Positions 57,699 through 64,000 of a stretch of 64,000 nucleotides of DNA are shown in pieces. The stretch spans positions 8,629 through 72,628 of the forward strand of contig JBHJGV010000058.1 of NCBI GenBank assembly GCA_050331455.1. The letters run 5' to 3'. The DNA comes from CAYUYV01 sp050331455. Lineage in GTDB: Bacteria > Pseudomonadota > Alphaproteobacteria > JAJFIK01. How positions within the stretch are numbered: position 1 is the stretch's first letter; every line of letters begins with the position of its first letter. The notes beneath the pieces were generated by a model, which was not told the DNA's origin, did not search any database, and saw only the letters and a program-made list of their open reading frames with translations. Made by a program: the position numbers and the translations under genes.

Positions 57699-60143
57699 AT
57701 GTCATACATTAACAATCCGTCCGGGGCCGAACCTCGTGGGGACGCCTCCACCGGCGCCGCGCCCAGGACCCGGGTTTGGTTGCGCCGCCTTTTGATGGCC
57801 GGGGTCGCCGGTGCAACCCTCCTGCCGGCGCTGGCGCCCATGGGCGCTGCGGCCCAGGAGGCCGAGACGCCCGTCGAGGCCGAGGATGACGCGGCCCCGG
57901 AGGTCGTCGAAGACGATCCCATGATGGAGCGCATGACGGTAACGGCGCGGCGCCGGGAAGAAACGGCCCAGGACGTCCCCCTGGCCATCACCGCCTTCGA
58001 TGGCGACGAGCTGGTGCGCACGGCGGTCCAGGACATCACCTTCCTGTCCCAGACCGTGCCGAACGTGACCCTCGAGGTCTCCCGCGGCACCAATACGACG
58101 ATCACGGCCTTTATCCGGGGCGTCGGCCAGCAGGACCCGGTGGCCGGTTTCGAGGCCGGCGTCGGCATTTATGTGGACGATGTCTATTTCAACCGTCCGC
58201 AGGCCGCCATTCTGGATGTCTATGATGTGGAGCGCATCGAGGTGCTGCGCGGTCCGCAAGGGACGCTTTATGGCCGGAACACCATCGGCGGTGCGATCAA
58301 ATATGTCACCAAGCGCCTGAGCGACGAGCGCGAGTTCAACATTCGCCTGACCGGCGGCAGCTTCAACCAGTTCGACGCGGTGTTCACCGCATCCCTTCCG
58401 CTCACGGACACTCTGCGGGTCGGCGGCGCCGTGGCCCGCTTCACCCGGGACGGTTTCGGCGACAACCTGACCCTTGACGGCATCGAGAACTACCAGCGAG
58501 ACGTGCTGGCGGCCCGCGCCAGCCTCGAGTTCGAGCCGACGTCCAACCTGTTTTTCCGGATCGCCGGCGATGTCATCGATGACGACAGCGATCCGCGCCA
58601 AGGCCATCGCCTGACAGTCGGCAATCTCAGCGGTGCGCCGGTCCTCGACAATGTGTTCGACACGCGGGCCGGCCTCAACAATCCCATCCAGGAGGTCAAT
58701 GCCTACGGCATCAGCTTCCTGGCCGAGTGGCAGGTCAATGACCGCATCACCATCAAGAACATCCTCGCCTATCGCGAAGACCGCAGCCTGTCGCCGATCG
58801 ATTTCGACAGCCTGCCCTCGCCGGATCTCGACGTGCCGGTGATCTACGACAATCAGCAGCTCTCGGAAGAACTCCAACTGCTGTACGAAGGCGACTATCT
58901 GGCCGGTGTTGTCGGCTTTTATTACCTCGACGCCAACGCGTTCAACGCCTTTGACGTGATCCTGGGCAATCTGGGCGATGTGATCGGCGTTCCCGGGTTC
59001 AACTCCTTCACCCTTGGCGATGTGGACACGGAAACCTGGTCGATCTTCGGGGACTTCACCCTCGACCTTGGAGCCCTGTTCGACCTGGGCGGCCATGGCT
59101 TGGAACTGTCCTTCGGCGGCCGTTACACGAGCGACGAGCGCACTGCCCTGGTGCTGCGCCAGACCCTTTCCGGCGGAACCTCCGAGTTCTTCGGCGGCAC
59201 GGCCGTGCCCATTGCGACCACCTCGGACTTCGTGGGGTCGGAGAAGTTCACGGATTTCTCGCCCCGGGTCTCCCTGGCCTGGCAGCCCGTGCCCGCGCAC
59301 AATATCTACCTGACCTATTCGGAAGGCTTCAAAGGCGGCTTCTTCGACCCCCGGGGCCTGACCAGCCAGGCGCCGGATGTGAACGGGGATGGCCAGATCA
59401 CCTTCGAGGACGAGTTCGACTTTCTTCTGGTCCAGCCGGAAGAGGTCGACTCCTTCGAAATCGGCGTCAAATCGACCTGGTTCGAGGGACGGGTCAACAC
59501 CAGCCTCGCGATCTTCTTCTCCGACTACACGGACGTCCAGATCCCGGGCTCCTTCGGTTTGGACACGGATGGTGACGGTCTCGATGACCAGTTCATCGGC
59601 ATCACGACCAACGCCGCCGAGGCAACCTTGAACGGTGTGGAATTCGAAGGCTCTGCTTTCATTGCGGAAGACATGGCGCGGGGCGGCGATGCCCTGTCCC
59701 TGGCCTGGACCTTCGGTTACATCGACGCCGAATTCGACACCTTCATCGGCCCGACCGGGGAGAATGTCGCGGACGAGCGCTTCTTCCAGAACACCCCAAA
59801 ATACACCGCCTCCGGCACGCTGACCTATGAGACGCCGCTGAGCCTTTTCGATGTGGAAGGGACCTTGTCGCTGATCCAGCTCCTGTCCTATCGCAGCTTT
59901 GCCACCCAGTTCGAATTCGAGCTGCCGCTGCTCGACCAGGACGGCTTCACCCTGTATGACGCCAGCCTGGTCTGGGAAAGTGAAGACGGGACCTGGCGGG
60001 CCGGGATCCACGGCAAGAACCTGGGCAACACCCAGTACAAGGTCGCAGGCTACAACTTCCCGACCCTCGGCCTTGAAGGCACCGTGACGGCGTTTTTCGG
60101 CAATCCGCGTCAGGTGCTCGGCACGGTGGAAGTGCGCTTCTGA
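57699..60143 (+). CDS. TonB-dependent outer-membrane receptor
   Basis: 814 residues from an ATG with GTGGGGA upstream. Signal peptide (RRLLMAGVAGATLLPALAPM, ending AAAQE), an acidic linker, the TonB box region (MERMTVTARRREETAQDVPL), a plug domain (VRTAVQDITFLSQTVPNVTL; VEVLRGPQGTLYGRNTIGG-like VERIEVLRGPQGTLYGRNT) and a 22-strand barrel ending VLGTVEVRF. No extra N-terminal signalling domain. Receptors with this start are common in sphingomonad-like Alphaproteobacteria and import sterols, carbohydrates or siderophores. The nearby acyl-CoA ligase and MFS suggest a hydrophobic carboxylic substrate. Confidence 0.94.
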   Translation: MSYINNPSGAEPRGDASTGAAPRTRVWLRRLLMAGVAGATLLPALAPMGAAAQEAETPVEAEDDAAPEVVEDDPMMERMTVTARRREETAQDVPLAITAFDGDELVRTAVQDITFLSQTVPNVTLEVSRGTNTTITAFIRGVGQQDPVAGFEAGVGIYVDDVYFNRPQAAILDVYDVERIEVLRGPQGTLYGRNTIGGAIKYVTKRLSDEREFNIRLTGGSFNQFDAVFTASLPLTDTLRVGGAVARFTRDGFGDNLTLDGIENYQRDVLAARASLEFEPTSNLFFRIAGDVIDDDSDPRQGHRLTVGNLSGAPVLDNVFDTRAGLNNPIQEVNAYGISFLAEWQVNDRITIKNILAYREDRSLSPIDFDSLPSPDLDVPVIYDNQQLSEELQLLYEGDYLAGVVGFYYLDANAFNAFDVILGNLGDVIGVPGFNSFTLGDVDTETWSIFGDFTLDLGALFDLGGHGLELSFGGRYTSDERTALVLRQTLSGGTSEFFGGTAVPIATTSDFVGSEKFTDFSPRVSLAWQPVPAHNIYLTYSEGFKGGFFDPRGLTSQAPDVNGDGQITFEDEFDFLLVQPEEVDSFEIGVKSTWFEGRVNTSLAIFFSDYTDVQIPGSFGLDTDGDGLDDQFIGITTNAAEATLNGVEFEGSAFIAEDMARGGDALSLAWTFGYIDAEFDTFIGPTGENVADERFFQNTPKYTASGTLTYETPLSLFDVEGTLSLIQLLSYRSFATQFEFELPLLDQDGFTLYDASLVWESEDGTWRAGIHGKNLGNTQYKVAGYNFPTLGLEGTVTAFFGNPRQVLGTVEVRF

Positions 60144-60160
60144 CGCATCCGGATGAGATC

Positions 60161-60186
60161 GTAGGATGGGGACCGCCCCATCCTAC
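60161..60186 (+). terminator. Hairpin after the TonB-receptor gene
   Basis: A perfect 11-bp stem (GTAGGATGGGG with CCCCATCCTAC) around ACCG, 17 bases past the stop. The following CGGTGAAGGCCTTTT has only a short T-run, so it may attenuate rather than end transcription into the MFS gene. Confidence 0.5.
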
Positions 60187-60221
60187 CGGTGAAGGCCTTT
60201 TGATCGGTGAGCGACGGACCC

Positions 60222-61508
60222 ATGGCGAACCAGACGACGGCGGAGGGCGCGGCCCCCTATTCCGCCGGCTACAAGGTCTATGTGCTGTTCATCCTGGTGG
60301 TGGTCTACACCTTCAATTTCATTGATCGGACGATCATCTCGATCCTGGCTCCGCCCATCAAGGAAGAGCTGGGCCTGTCCGACACCCAGCTTGGCCTGCT
60401 GGGCGGCACGGCCTTCGCCCTCTTCTACACCAGCCTCGGCATTCCCGTGGCGCGCCTCGCGGACCGCACCAGCCGCACCTGGATCATGACCATCTCCCTG
60501 ACCCTGTGGAGCGGCTTCACCGCCCTGTGCGGCGTGGCGCAGACTTTCATCCAGCTTTTTCTGGCCCGGCTTGGCGTCGGTGTGGGCGAGGCCGGCGGAA
60601 CAGCGCCCGCCTATGCGCTTATTTCGGATTATTTTCCCGAAGGCCAGCGGGCGCGGGCGCTTGGCATCTACGCCTTCGGCATTCCCATCGGGAGCGCGCT
60701 GGGCCTTGTCCTGGGCGGCACGATTGCGGCCCAGATCGACTGGCGCACGGCCTTCATCGTTGTCGGCCTTGCGGGCATTGCCATTGCACCCCTGTTTCGC
60801 CTGACCGTGCGCGAACCCCTGCGCGGCGGCCTCGACGCGGCGCCCGCCGACGCGGTTCCGCCCTCGACGGTGGATGTGCTGAGGATGCTGCTGCGCAAGC
60901 CCAGTTTCTGGGGCCTGTCCTTCGGTGCGGCCAGTTCCTCCATCATGACCTATGGCGTGCTGTTCTGGATGCCCTCCTATTTCAAGCGCACCTATGATCT
61001 GCCCATAGACCAAGTGTCCCTGTTTTTCGGCGGCATCGTCTTTGTCGGCGGCGTCGCAGGCGTCTGGCTCGGCGGCGCGCTCGCCGACCGCTTCGGCACG
61101 CGCACCAAGGCGGCCTATGCCCTGGTTTCGGCCGGGGCCCTCTTCACCTGCATCCCGTTCTATGCTTTTGGGGTGCTTGGGGTCCCGCCCCTCTGGCTCG
61201 CCTTTTTCGTCTTTGTCGTGCCGGGCGGGCTCAGCCTTGTGTGGATCGGGCCCGTGACCTCAGCGGTCCAGCATCTGGTCACGCCCGGCATGCGGGCCAC
61301 GGCCTCGGCGATGTTCCTGTTCATCAACAATCTGATCGGGCTCGGCGCGGGCACGGTGCTGATCGGCGGCCTGTCGGATCTGTTCCGCGAAAACTACGGC
61401 GCGGAATCCCTGCGTTACGCCATTCTTGCCGGCACCGGTTTTTTCGCCCTGGCGGGCCTTATCTTTTCCGTCACATCCCTGCGATTGGAGCGGGATTGGG
61501 AGCGCTAG
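60222..61508 (+). CDS. MFS transporter, spinster-like
   Basis: 428 residues from an ATG with GGTGAG upstream; a GTG five codons earlier is possible. Twelve membrane helices; YTFNFIDRTIISILAPPIKE, LGLLGGTAFALFYTSLGIPV and ARLADRTSRTWIMTISLTLW with the ARLADR loop, and GVGEAGGTAPAYALISDYFP, match the spinster branch of the major facilitator superfamily. Such proteins move lipids or organic acids, usually with H+. It follows the TonB receptor, so the two could carry a substrate across both membranes. Confidence 0.92.
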   Translation: MANQTTAEGAAPYSAGYKVYVLFILVVVYTFNFIDRTIISILAPPIKEELGLSDTQLGLLGGTAFALFYTSLGIPVARLADRTSRTWIMTISLTLWSGFTALCGVAQTFIQLFLARLGVGVGEAGGTAPAYALISDYFPEGQRARALGIYAFGIPIGSALGLVLGGTIAAQIDWRTAFIVVGLAGIAIAPLFRLTVREPLRGGLDAAPADAVPPSTVDVLRMLLRKPSFWGLSFGAASSSIMTYGVLFWMPSYFKRTYDLPIDQVSLFFGGIVFVGGVAGVWLGGALADRFGTRTKAAYALVSAGALFTCIPFYAFGVLGVPPLWLAFFVFVVPGGLSLVWIGPVTSAVQHLVTPGMRATASAMFLFINNLIGLGAGTVLIGGLSDLFRENYGAESLRYAILAGTGFFALAGLIFSVTSLRLERDWER

Positions 61509-61712
61509 AGCCCCAGTGTCGACTTGATCCAAAGGGCCCCGGGCCCCATTTGCGCTTTCGGTTCCGGCGGCAACGCATTGGCCCGGCCGATCCCAAGTCC
61601 ACTTTACAAGACACCGGTCTTGCGCCGTGCCACGACGTGCGATGGCATACAGCGCGTGGTAACGCGTGACACCAAGGCCGACGGGACCACCGTTCGCGAA
61701 AGGATGCGACCC

Positions 61713-62183
61713 ATGACCGACAAGCGCCCCATGACCGACAAGAACTATGAAAAGACTCCGGAAGCGTTGGAGAGCCTCACGCCCCTGCAATATGAGGTGA
61801 CCCAGAACGAGGCCACGGAACCGCCCTTCCGCAACGCGTTCTGGGACAACAAGGAACCGGGCATCTATGTGGACGTTGTGACGGGCGAGCCGCTGTTCCT
61901 CTCCAGCGACAAGTTCGAGTCCCATTCGGGCTGGCCGAGCTTCACCCGCCCGATCGACGCGTCCTCGGTCATCGAGCGGCGGGACATGAGCCACGGCATG
62001 ATCCGCACCGAAGTGCGTTCCAAAGGGGGCGATTCCCATCTCGGGCACGTCTTCCCGGATGGTCCGGGTCCAGATGGTCTGCGCTACTGCATCAATTCGG
62101 CGGCCCTGCGCTTCATTCCCCGGGCGGAGATGGAGGCGGAAGGCTATGGGGACTATGTTCAACTCATCGACGAAGGGAAATAA
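61713..62183 (+). CDS. msrB: Peptide methionine-R-sulfoxide reductase
   Basis: 156 residues from an ATG with AAAGGA upstream; ATGACCGACAAG is repeated 18 bases later and gives an alternative start. NAFWDNKEPGIYVDVVTGEP, FESHSGWPSFTRPID and the catalytic site DGLRYCINSAALRF are MsrB motifs. The protein has a single Cys: neither the zinc CxxC pairs nor the usual resolving Cys (replaced in FESHSGWPSF) are present. It repairs R-sulfoxide of methionine in proteins. msrA follows after 3 bases. Confidence 0.95.
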   Translation: MTDKRPMTDKNYEKTPEALESLTPLQYEVTQNEATEPPFRNAFWDNKEPGIYVDVVTGEPLFLSSDKFESHSGWPSFTRPIDASSVIERRDMSHGMIRTEVRSKGGDSHLGHVFPDGPGPDGLRYCINSAALRFIPRAEMEAEGYGDYVQLIDEGK

Positions 62184-62186
62184 ACC

Positions 62187-62711
62187 ATGGCAACGCAAAC
62201 CGCGATCCTGGCCGGCGGCTGCTTCTGGGGCATGCAGGACCTGTTCCGCAAGCTGCCCGGTGTGGTCGAGACCGAAGTGGGCTACACCGGCGGCGACGCG
62301 CCCAACGCCACCTATGACGTGGTCAAGACCGGGCGCACGGGCCATGCGGAAAGCCTGAAGATCACCTTCGATCCGGAAAAGACGAGCTATGCTCGGATTC
62401 TGGAGTTCTTCTTCCAGATTCATGACCCGACGACGGCAGATCGTCAGGGCAATGACCAGGGCACCCAGTACCGTTCGGCCATCTTCTACATGGATGAAGA
62501 CCAAAAGCGCGTGGCCGAGACGGTGATCGCCGCCGTCGAAGCTTCGGGCCGCTGGCCGGGCAAGGTCGTGACCCAGGTGTTGCCGGAAATGCCGTTCTGG
62601 CGGGCCGAGGATATGCACCAGGATTATCTGGAACGCTTCCCGGACGGCTATACCTGCCACTTCATCCGGCCCCAATGGACCCTGCCTGAGAATCAGCGCG
62701 ACGCGTCCTGA
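62187..62711 (+). CDS. msrA: Peptide methionine-S-sulfoxide reductase
   Basis: 174 residues. AILAGGCFWGMQDLFRKLPG contains the catalytic Cys in GCFWG, and GYTGGDAPNATYDVVKTGRT follows as usual. RFPDGYTCHFIRPQWTLPEN holds a second Cys that could resolve the sulfenic acid. Reduces the S-sulfoxide of methionine; the pair with msrB covers both stereoisomers. Three bases separate the genes. A PfkB-type kinase gene begins 15 bases after the stop. Confidence 0.96.
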   Translation: MATQTAILAGGCFWGMQDLFRKLPGVVETEVGYTGGDAPNATYDVVKTGRTGHAESLKITFDPEKTSYARILEFFFQIHDPTTADRQGNDQGTQYRSAIFYMDEDQKRVAETVIAAVEASGRWPGKVVTQVLPEMPFWRAEDMHQDYLERFPDGYTCHFIRPQWTLPENQRDAS

Positions 62712-62726
62712 CGCAACGGGCGGGTC

Positions 62727-63623
62727 ATGGCCCGGATCCTCGTTTTCGGTTCCCTTAATTGGGACACGCCCATACGACTCTCCGCGCCGCTCGCCTCCGG
62801 CGGGCGGCTGTTCGGCACCTCGTTTGGGGGCCGCATGGCCGGGCGGCTGGGCGGCGGCGGCGCAAACACGGGCTGCGGCCTCGCCATGGTCGGCCATCAT
62901 GTGGCTGTCGTCACCTCCGTACCAAGCGGACCCGTCGGGGACCGGGTCCTTCAGCAGGCGAAAAGCCACGGAATCGATATCCGCTTCGTCCGGCGCGTGG
63001 ATCGTCCCTTCCCCACCACGCTGCTGCTCATCGAACCCCATGGGGAACGCGTGGTGCTCGGCGTCGATCTGCCTGCGACGCCCCCGCCGGAGCCGTCCTC
63101 CGAAGACAGGGCGATCCGCCGCGCCGCCCTGGCGGCCTTCAAGCCCGACGCCCTCTATTTGCGCAAAGTGGACGAGCAGGGTCTCGCCTGCCTCGGAACG
63201 GGCGAAGCGCTGGCCGTCGCCCAGTGGCCGGGCGCCGCGGTGGTCGAGCGGATCGGCGTCCCTTTATCCGTGGACGCCCTGATCGTCTCCCGGGACGACC
63301 TGACCCTGCCCTTCAAAGACGATCTTTGGCCGATGGCACGCCGCATGGCGGGAGACCGCCTCCGCGCCCTGGTGGTGACCGACGGGCCGAACGGTGCCCA
63401 TCTGTTTACGGACGACGGCAGACAGACCATTCCGACGCCGACGGCCGTGCCGGTGGATTGCACCGGTGCCGGCGATGCCTTCGCCGCCGGGTTCATTCGG
63501 GCCCGTCTTGCCGGAGTCTCCTGGCCCTTGGCCGTGCAGCACGCAAATGCCTGGGGCGCGTTGACCGTGGCCGACCACGGGTCTCTCCCGCCCCCCTGGG
63601 CGGCGGACTTGACCATCACGTGA
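62727..63623 (+). CDS. PfkB-family carbohydrate kinase
   Basis: 298 residues. RILVFGSLNWDTPIRLSAPL starts the fold with its first substrate Asp, RLGGGGANTGCGLAMVGHHV is the PfkB signature 1 region, and VDCTGAGDAFAAGFIRARLA is signature 2 with the catalytic Asp. The length fits sugar kinases of the ribokinase fold; substrate could be a sugar, nucleoside or sugar phosphate. It is in the msr operon, 15 bases after msrA, and may share oxidative-stress expression. No diagnostic residues for one sugar were seen. Confidence 0.88.
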   Translation: MARILVFGSLNWDTPIRLSAPLASGGRLFGTSFGGRMAGRLGGGGANTGCGLAMVGHHVAVVTSVPSGPVGDRVLQQAKSHGIDIRFVRRVDRPFPTTLLLIEPHGERVVLGVDLPATPPPEPSSEDRAIRRAALAAFKPDALYLRKVDEQGLACLGTGEALAVAQWPGAAVVERIGVPLSVDALIVSRDDLTLPFKDDLWPMARRMAGDRLRALVVTDGPNGAHLFTDDGRQTIPTPTAVPVDCTGAGDAFAAGFIRARLAGVSWPLAVQHANAWGALTVADHGSLPPPWAADLTIT

Positions 63624-63948
63624 AACCGGCCCCGCCAGCCGGGATTTTGATCTCCAGGGGCGGTTTGAGGAGCAATCAGCGGCAGGGGATCCCAGGCGCG
63701 ATTGACCGCGATATCCGGATTAAAGACGCAGTCTCCGACGGGAACCCATGGCTTGCCTCGGTCGCAGTCCGACTGAGATATGGGAGCGGGGCGACATTCT
63801 CCTCCAAACGCGACCTCAAAATGAATTTGCGAACCCCGCGTTCCCTATACTTTTGATTTATACCAAGCGTGCGTGAGGGAGACTCATTTTTGGGATTCCC
63901 GGATCGGCGAACAAATGATTCACCATGGCAAACGAATGGAGGTTTGCC
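63624..63948. other. Region between the kinase gene and the putative IS element
   Basis: 325 bases, visibly richer in A and T toward its right end. The left part follows the kinase stop without a terminator. The left end of the putative insertion sequence should lie here, but its terminal repeat could not be placed because the other end is outside the window. Confidence 0.35.
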
Positions 63949-63952
63949 ATGG
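63923..63952 (+). promoter_or_regulatory. Hairpin enclosing the transposase start
   Basis: CCATGGCAAAC (63923-63933) and GTTTGCCATGG (63942-63952) form a perfect 11-bp stem with an 8-base loop GAATGGAG. The loop holds the GGAG ribosome site and the right arm holds the ATG start codon, so folding would hide both. Confidence 0.6.
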
Positions 63953-64000
63953 GAGCCCGGATTGCGCTGCGTGGGGATTATGATGCGGCCCGTTTGCGGT
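63949..64000 (+). CDS. IS630-family-like transposase, N-terminal fragment
   Basis: Only 17 residues before the window ends, beginning MGARIALRGDYDAARLR. This matches the opening I recall for a group of IS630-type transposases (a Gly/Val start, R-x-D-Y/F-D, then L-R). Supporting points are the GGAG ribosome site seven bases upstream and the start-sequestering hairpin, both usual for transposase genes. The IS boundaries and the rest of the gene lie outside, so the call is tentative. Confidence 0.4.
   Translation, partial: MGARIALRGDYDAARLR

Noticed and set aside
57702..60011. 769-codon open frame on the minus strand
   Set aside because: Antisense to the TonB-receptor gene; its composition (His/Gln/Gly/Arg-rich, no motifs) is that of a GC-driven shadow.
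61260..63041. 593-codon open frame on the minus strand
   Set aside because: Runs antisense across MFS, msrB, msrA and kinase genes, all of which have clear motifs.

Overview
The window reads as a GC-rich alphaproteobacterial chromosome segment, probably from an aerobic, heterotrophic, possibly marine lineage. The main reasons are a Usg protein, a DUF983 gene beside SURF1, a full A-type cytochrome c oxidase cluster in an alphaproteobacterial order, a divergent pyrC/ygfZ pair, a GTTC-N7-GTTC (alphaproteobacterial LexA) site, and a degenerate palindromic repeat of a kind common in this class. Genus cannot be assigned from the sequence alone. Coding density is high, and very long open frames on the opposite strand are GC-driven shadows. 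No tRNA, rRNA or CRISPR array was recognised.

Layout. 1-5.4 kb: end of a MotA/TolQ-like gene with an OmpA/MotB-like partner, two oligopeptide-type ABC permeases without their ATPases or binding protein, and a Na+-symporter gene with a structured leader. 5.4-9.3 kb: a LuxR-type regulator with a degenerate receiver, a perfect FNR/FixK-like box, a cation/proton antiporter, MarC and MarR. 9.4-14.9 kb: polysaccharide genes (beta-barrel protein, Wza-type export lipoprotein-like protein, glycosyltransferase, GalU). 15-19.6 kb: a TPP enzyme, a LysE exporter, an acrylyl-CoA-reductase-like protein and CsaA. 19.6-25.7 kb: Usg behind a CIRCE-like element, pyrC, ygfZ, a DUF3574 protein, a palindromic repeat, a VOC-tag pair behind an SOS box, and a FabH-like synthase. 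25.7-36.5 kb: a deacylase/GNAT pair, RNase HI, peroxiredoxin, a solitary HigA, YqgE, a large PAS-GGDEF-EAL membrane protein, RimJ-like GNAT, an M16 peptidase and two small overlapping genes.

36.7-43.6 kb holds one minus-strand respiratory cluster running ctaC, ctaD, ctaB, coxF-like, ctaG, ctaE, DUF983, surf1: it encodes the three core oxidase subunits with heme and copper assembly factors. 44.1-50 kb holds tldD, then waaA-lpxK-lpxL-like genes that overlap or abut and complete lipid A/Kdo assembly, then an HtpX-like protease. 50.1-53.9 kb holds a Tat-exported molybdenum oxidoreductase pair (small 2Fe-2S and large subunit) and queE. 53.9-61.5 kb looks like an uptake/activation unit: TetR, acyl-CoA ligase and serine hydrolase on one strand, TonB-dependent receptor and MFS transporter on the other. 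61.7-63.6 kb holds msrB-msrA-pfkB-like genes, and the right edge enters what looks like an IS630-type transposase.

No wholly new multi-gene system is obvious. The best leads are regulatory: a pseudo-receiver regulator facing an FNR/FixK box, a CIRCE-like operator in front of usg, a LexA box on a VOC-tag operon, a structured leader before the Na+ symporter, and a transposase start codon locked in a perfect hairpin. Functions come from reading motifs and recalling families; no database search was run.
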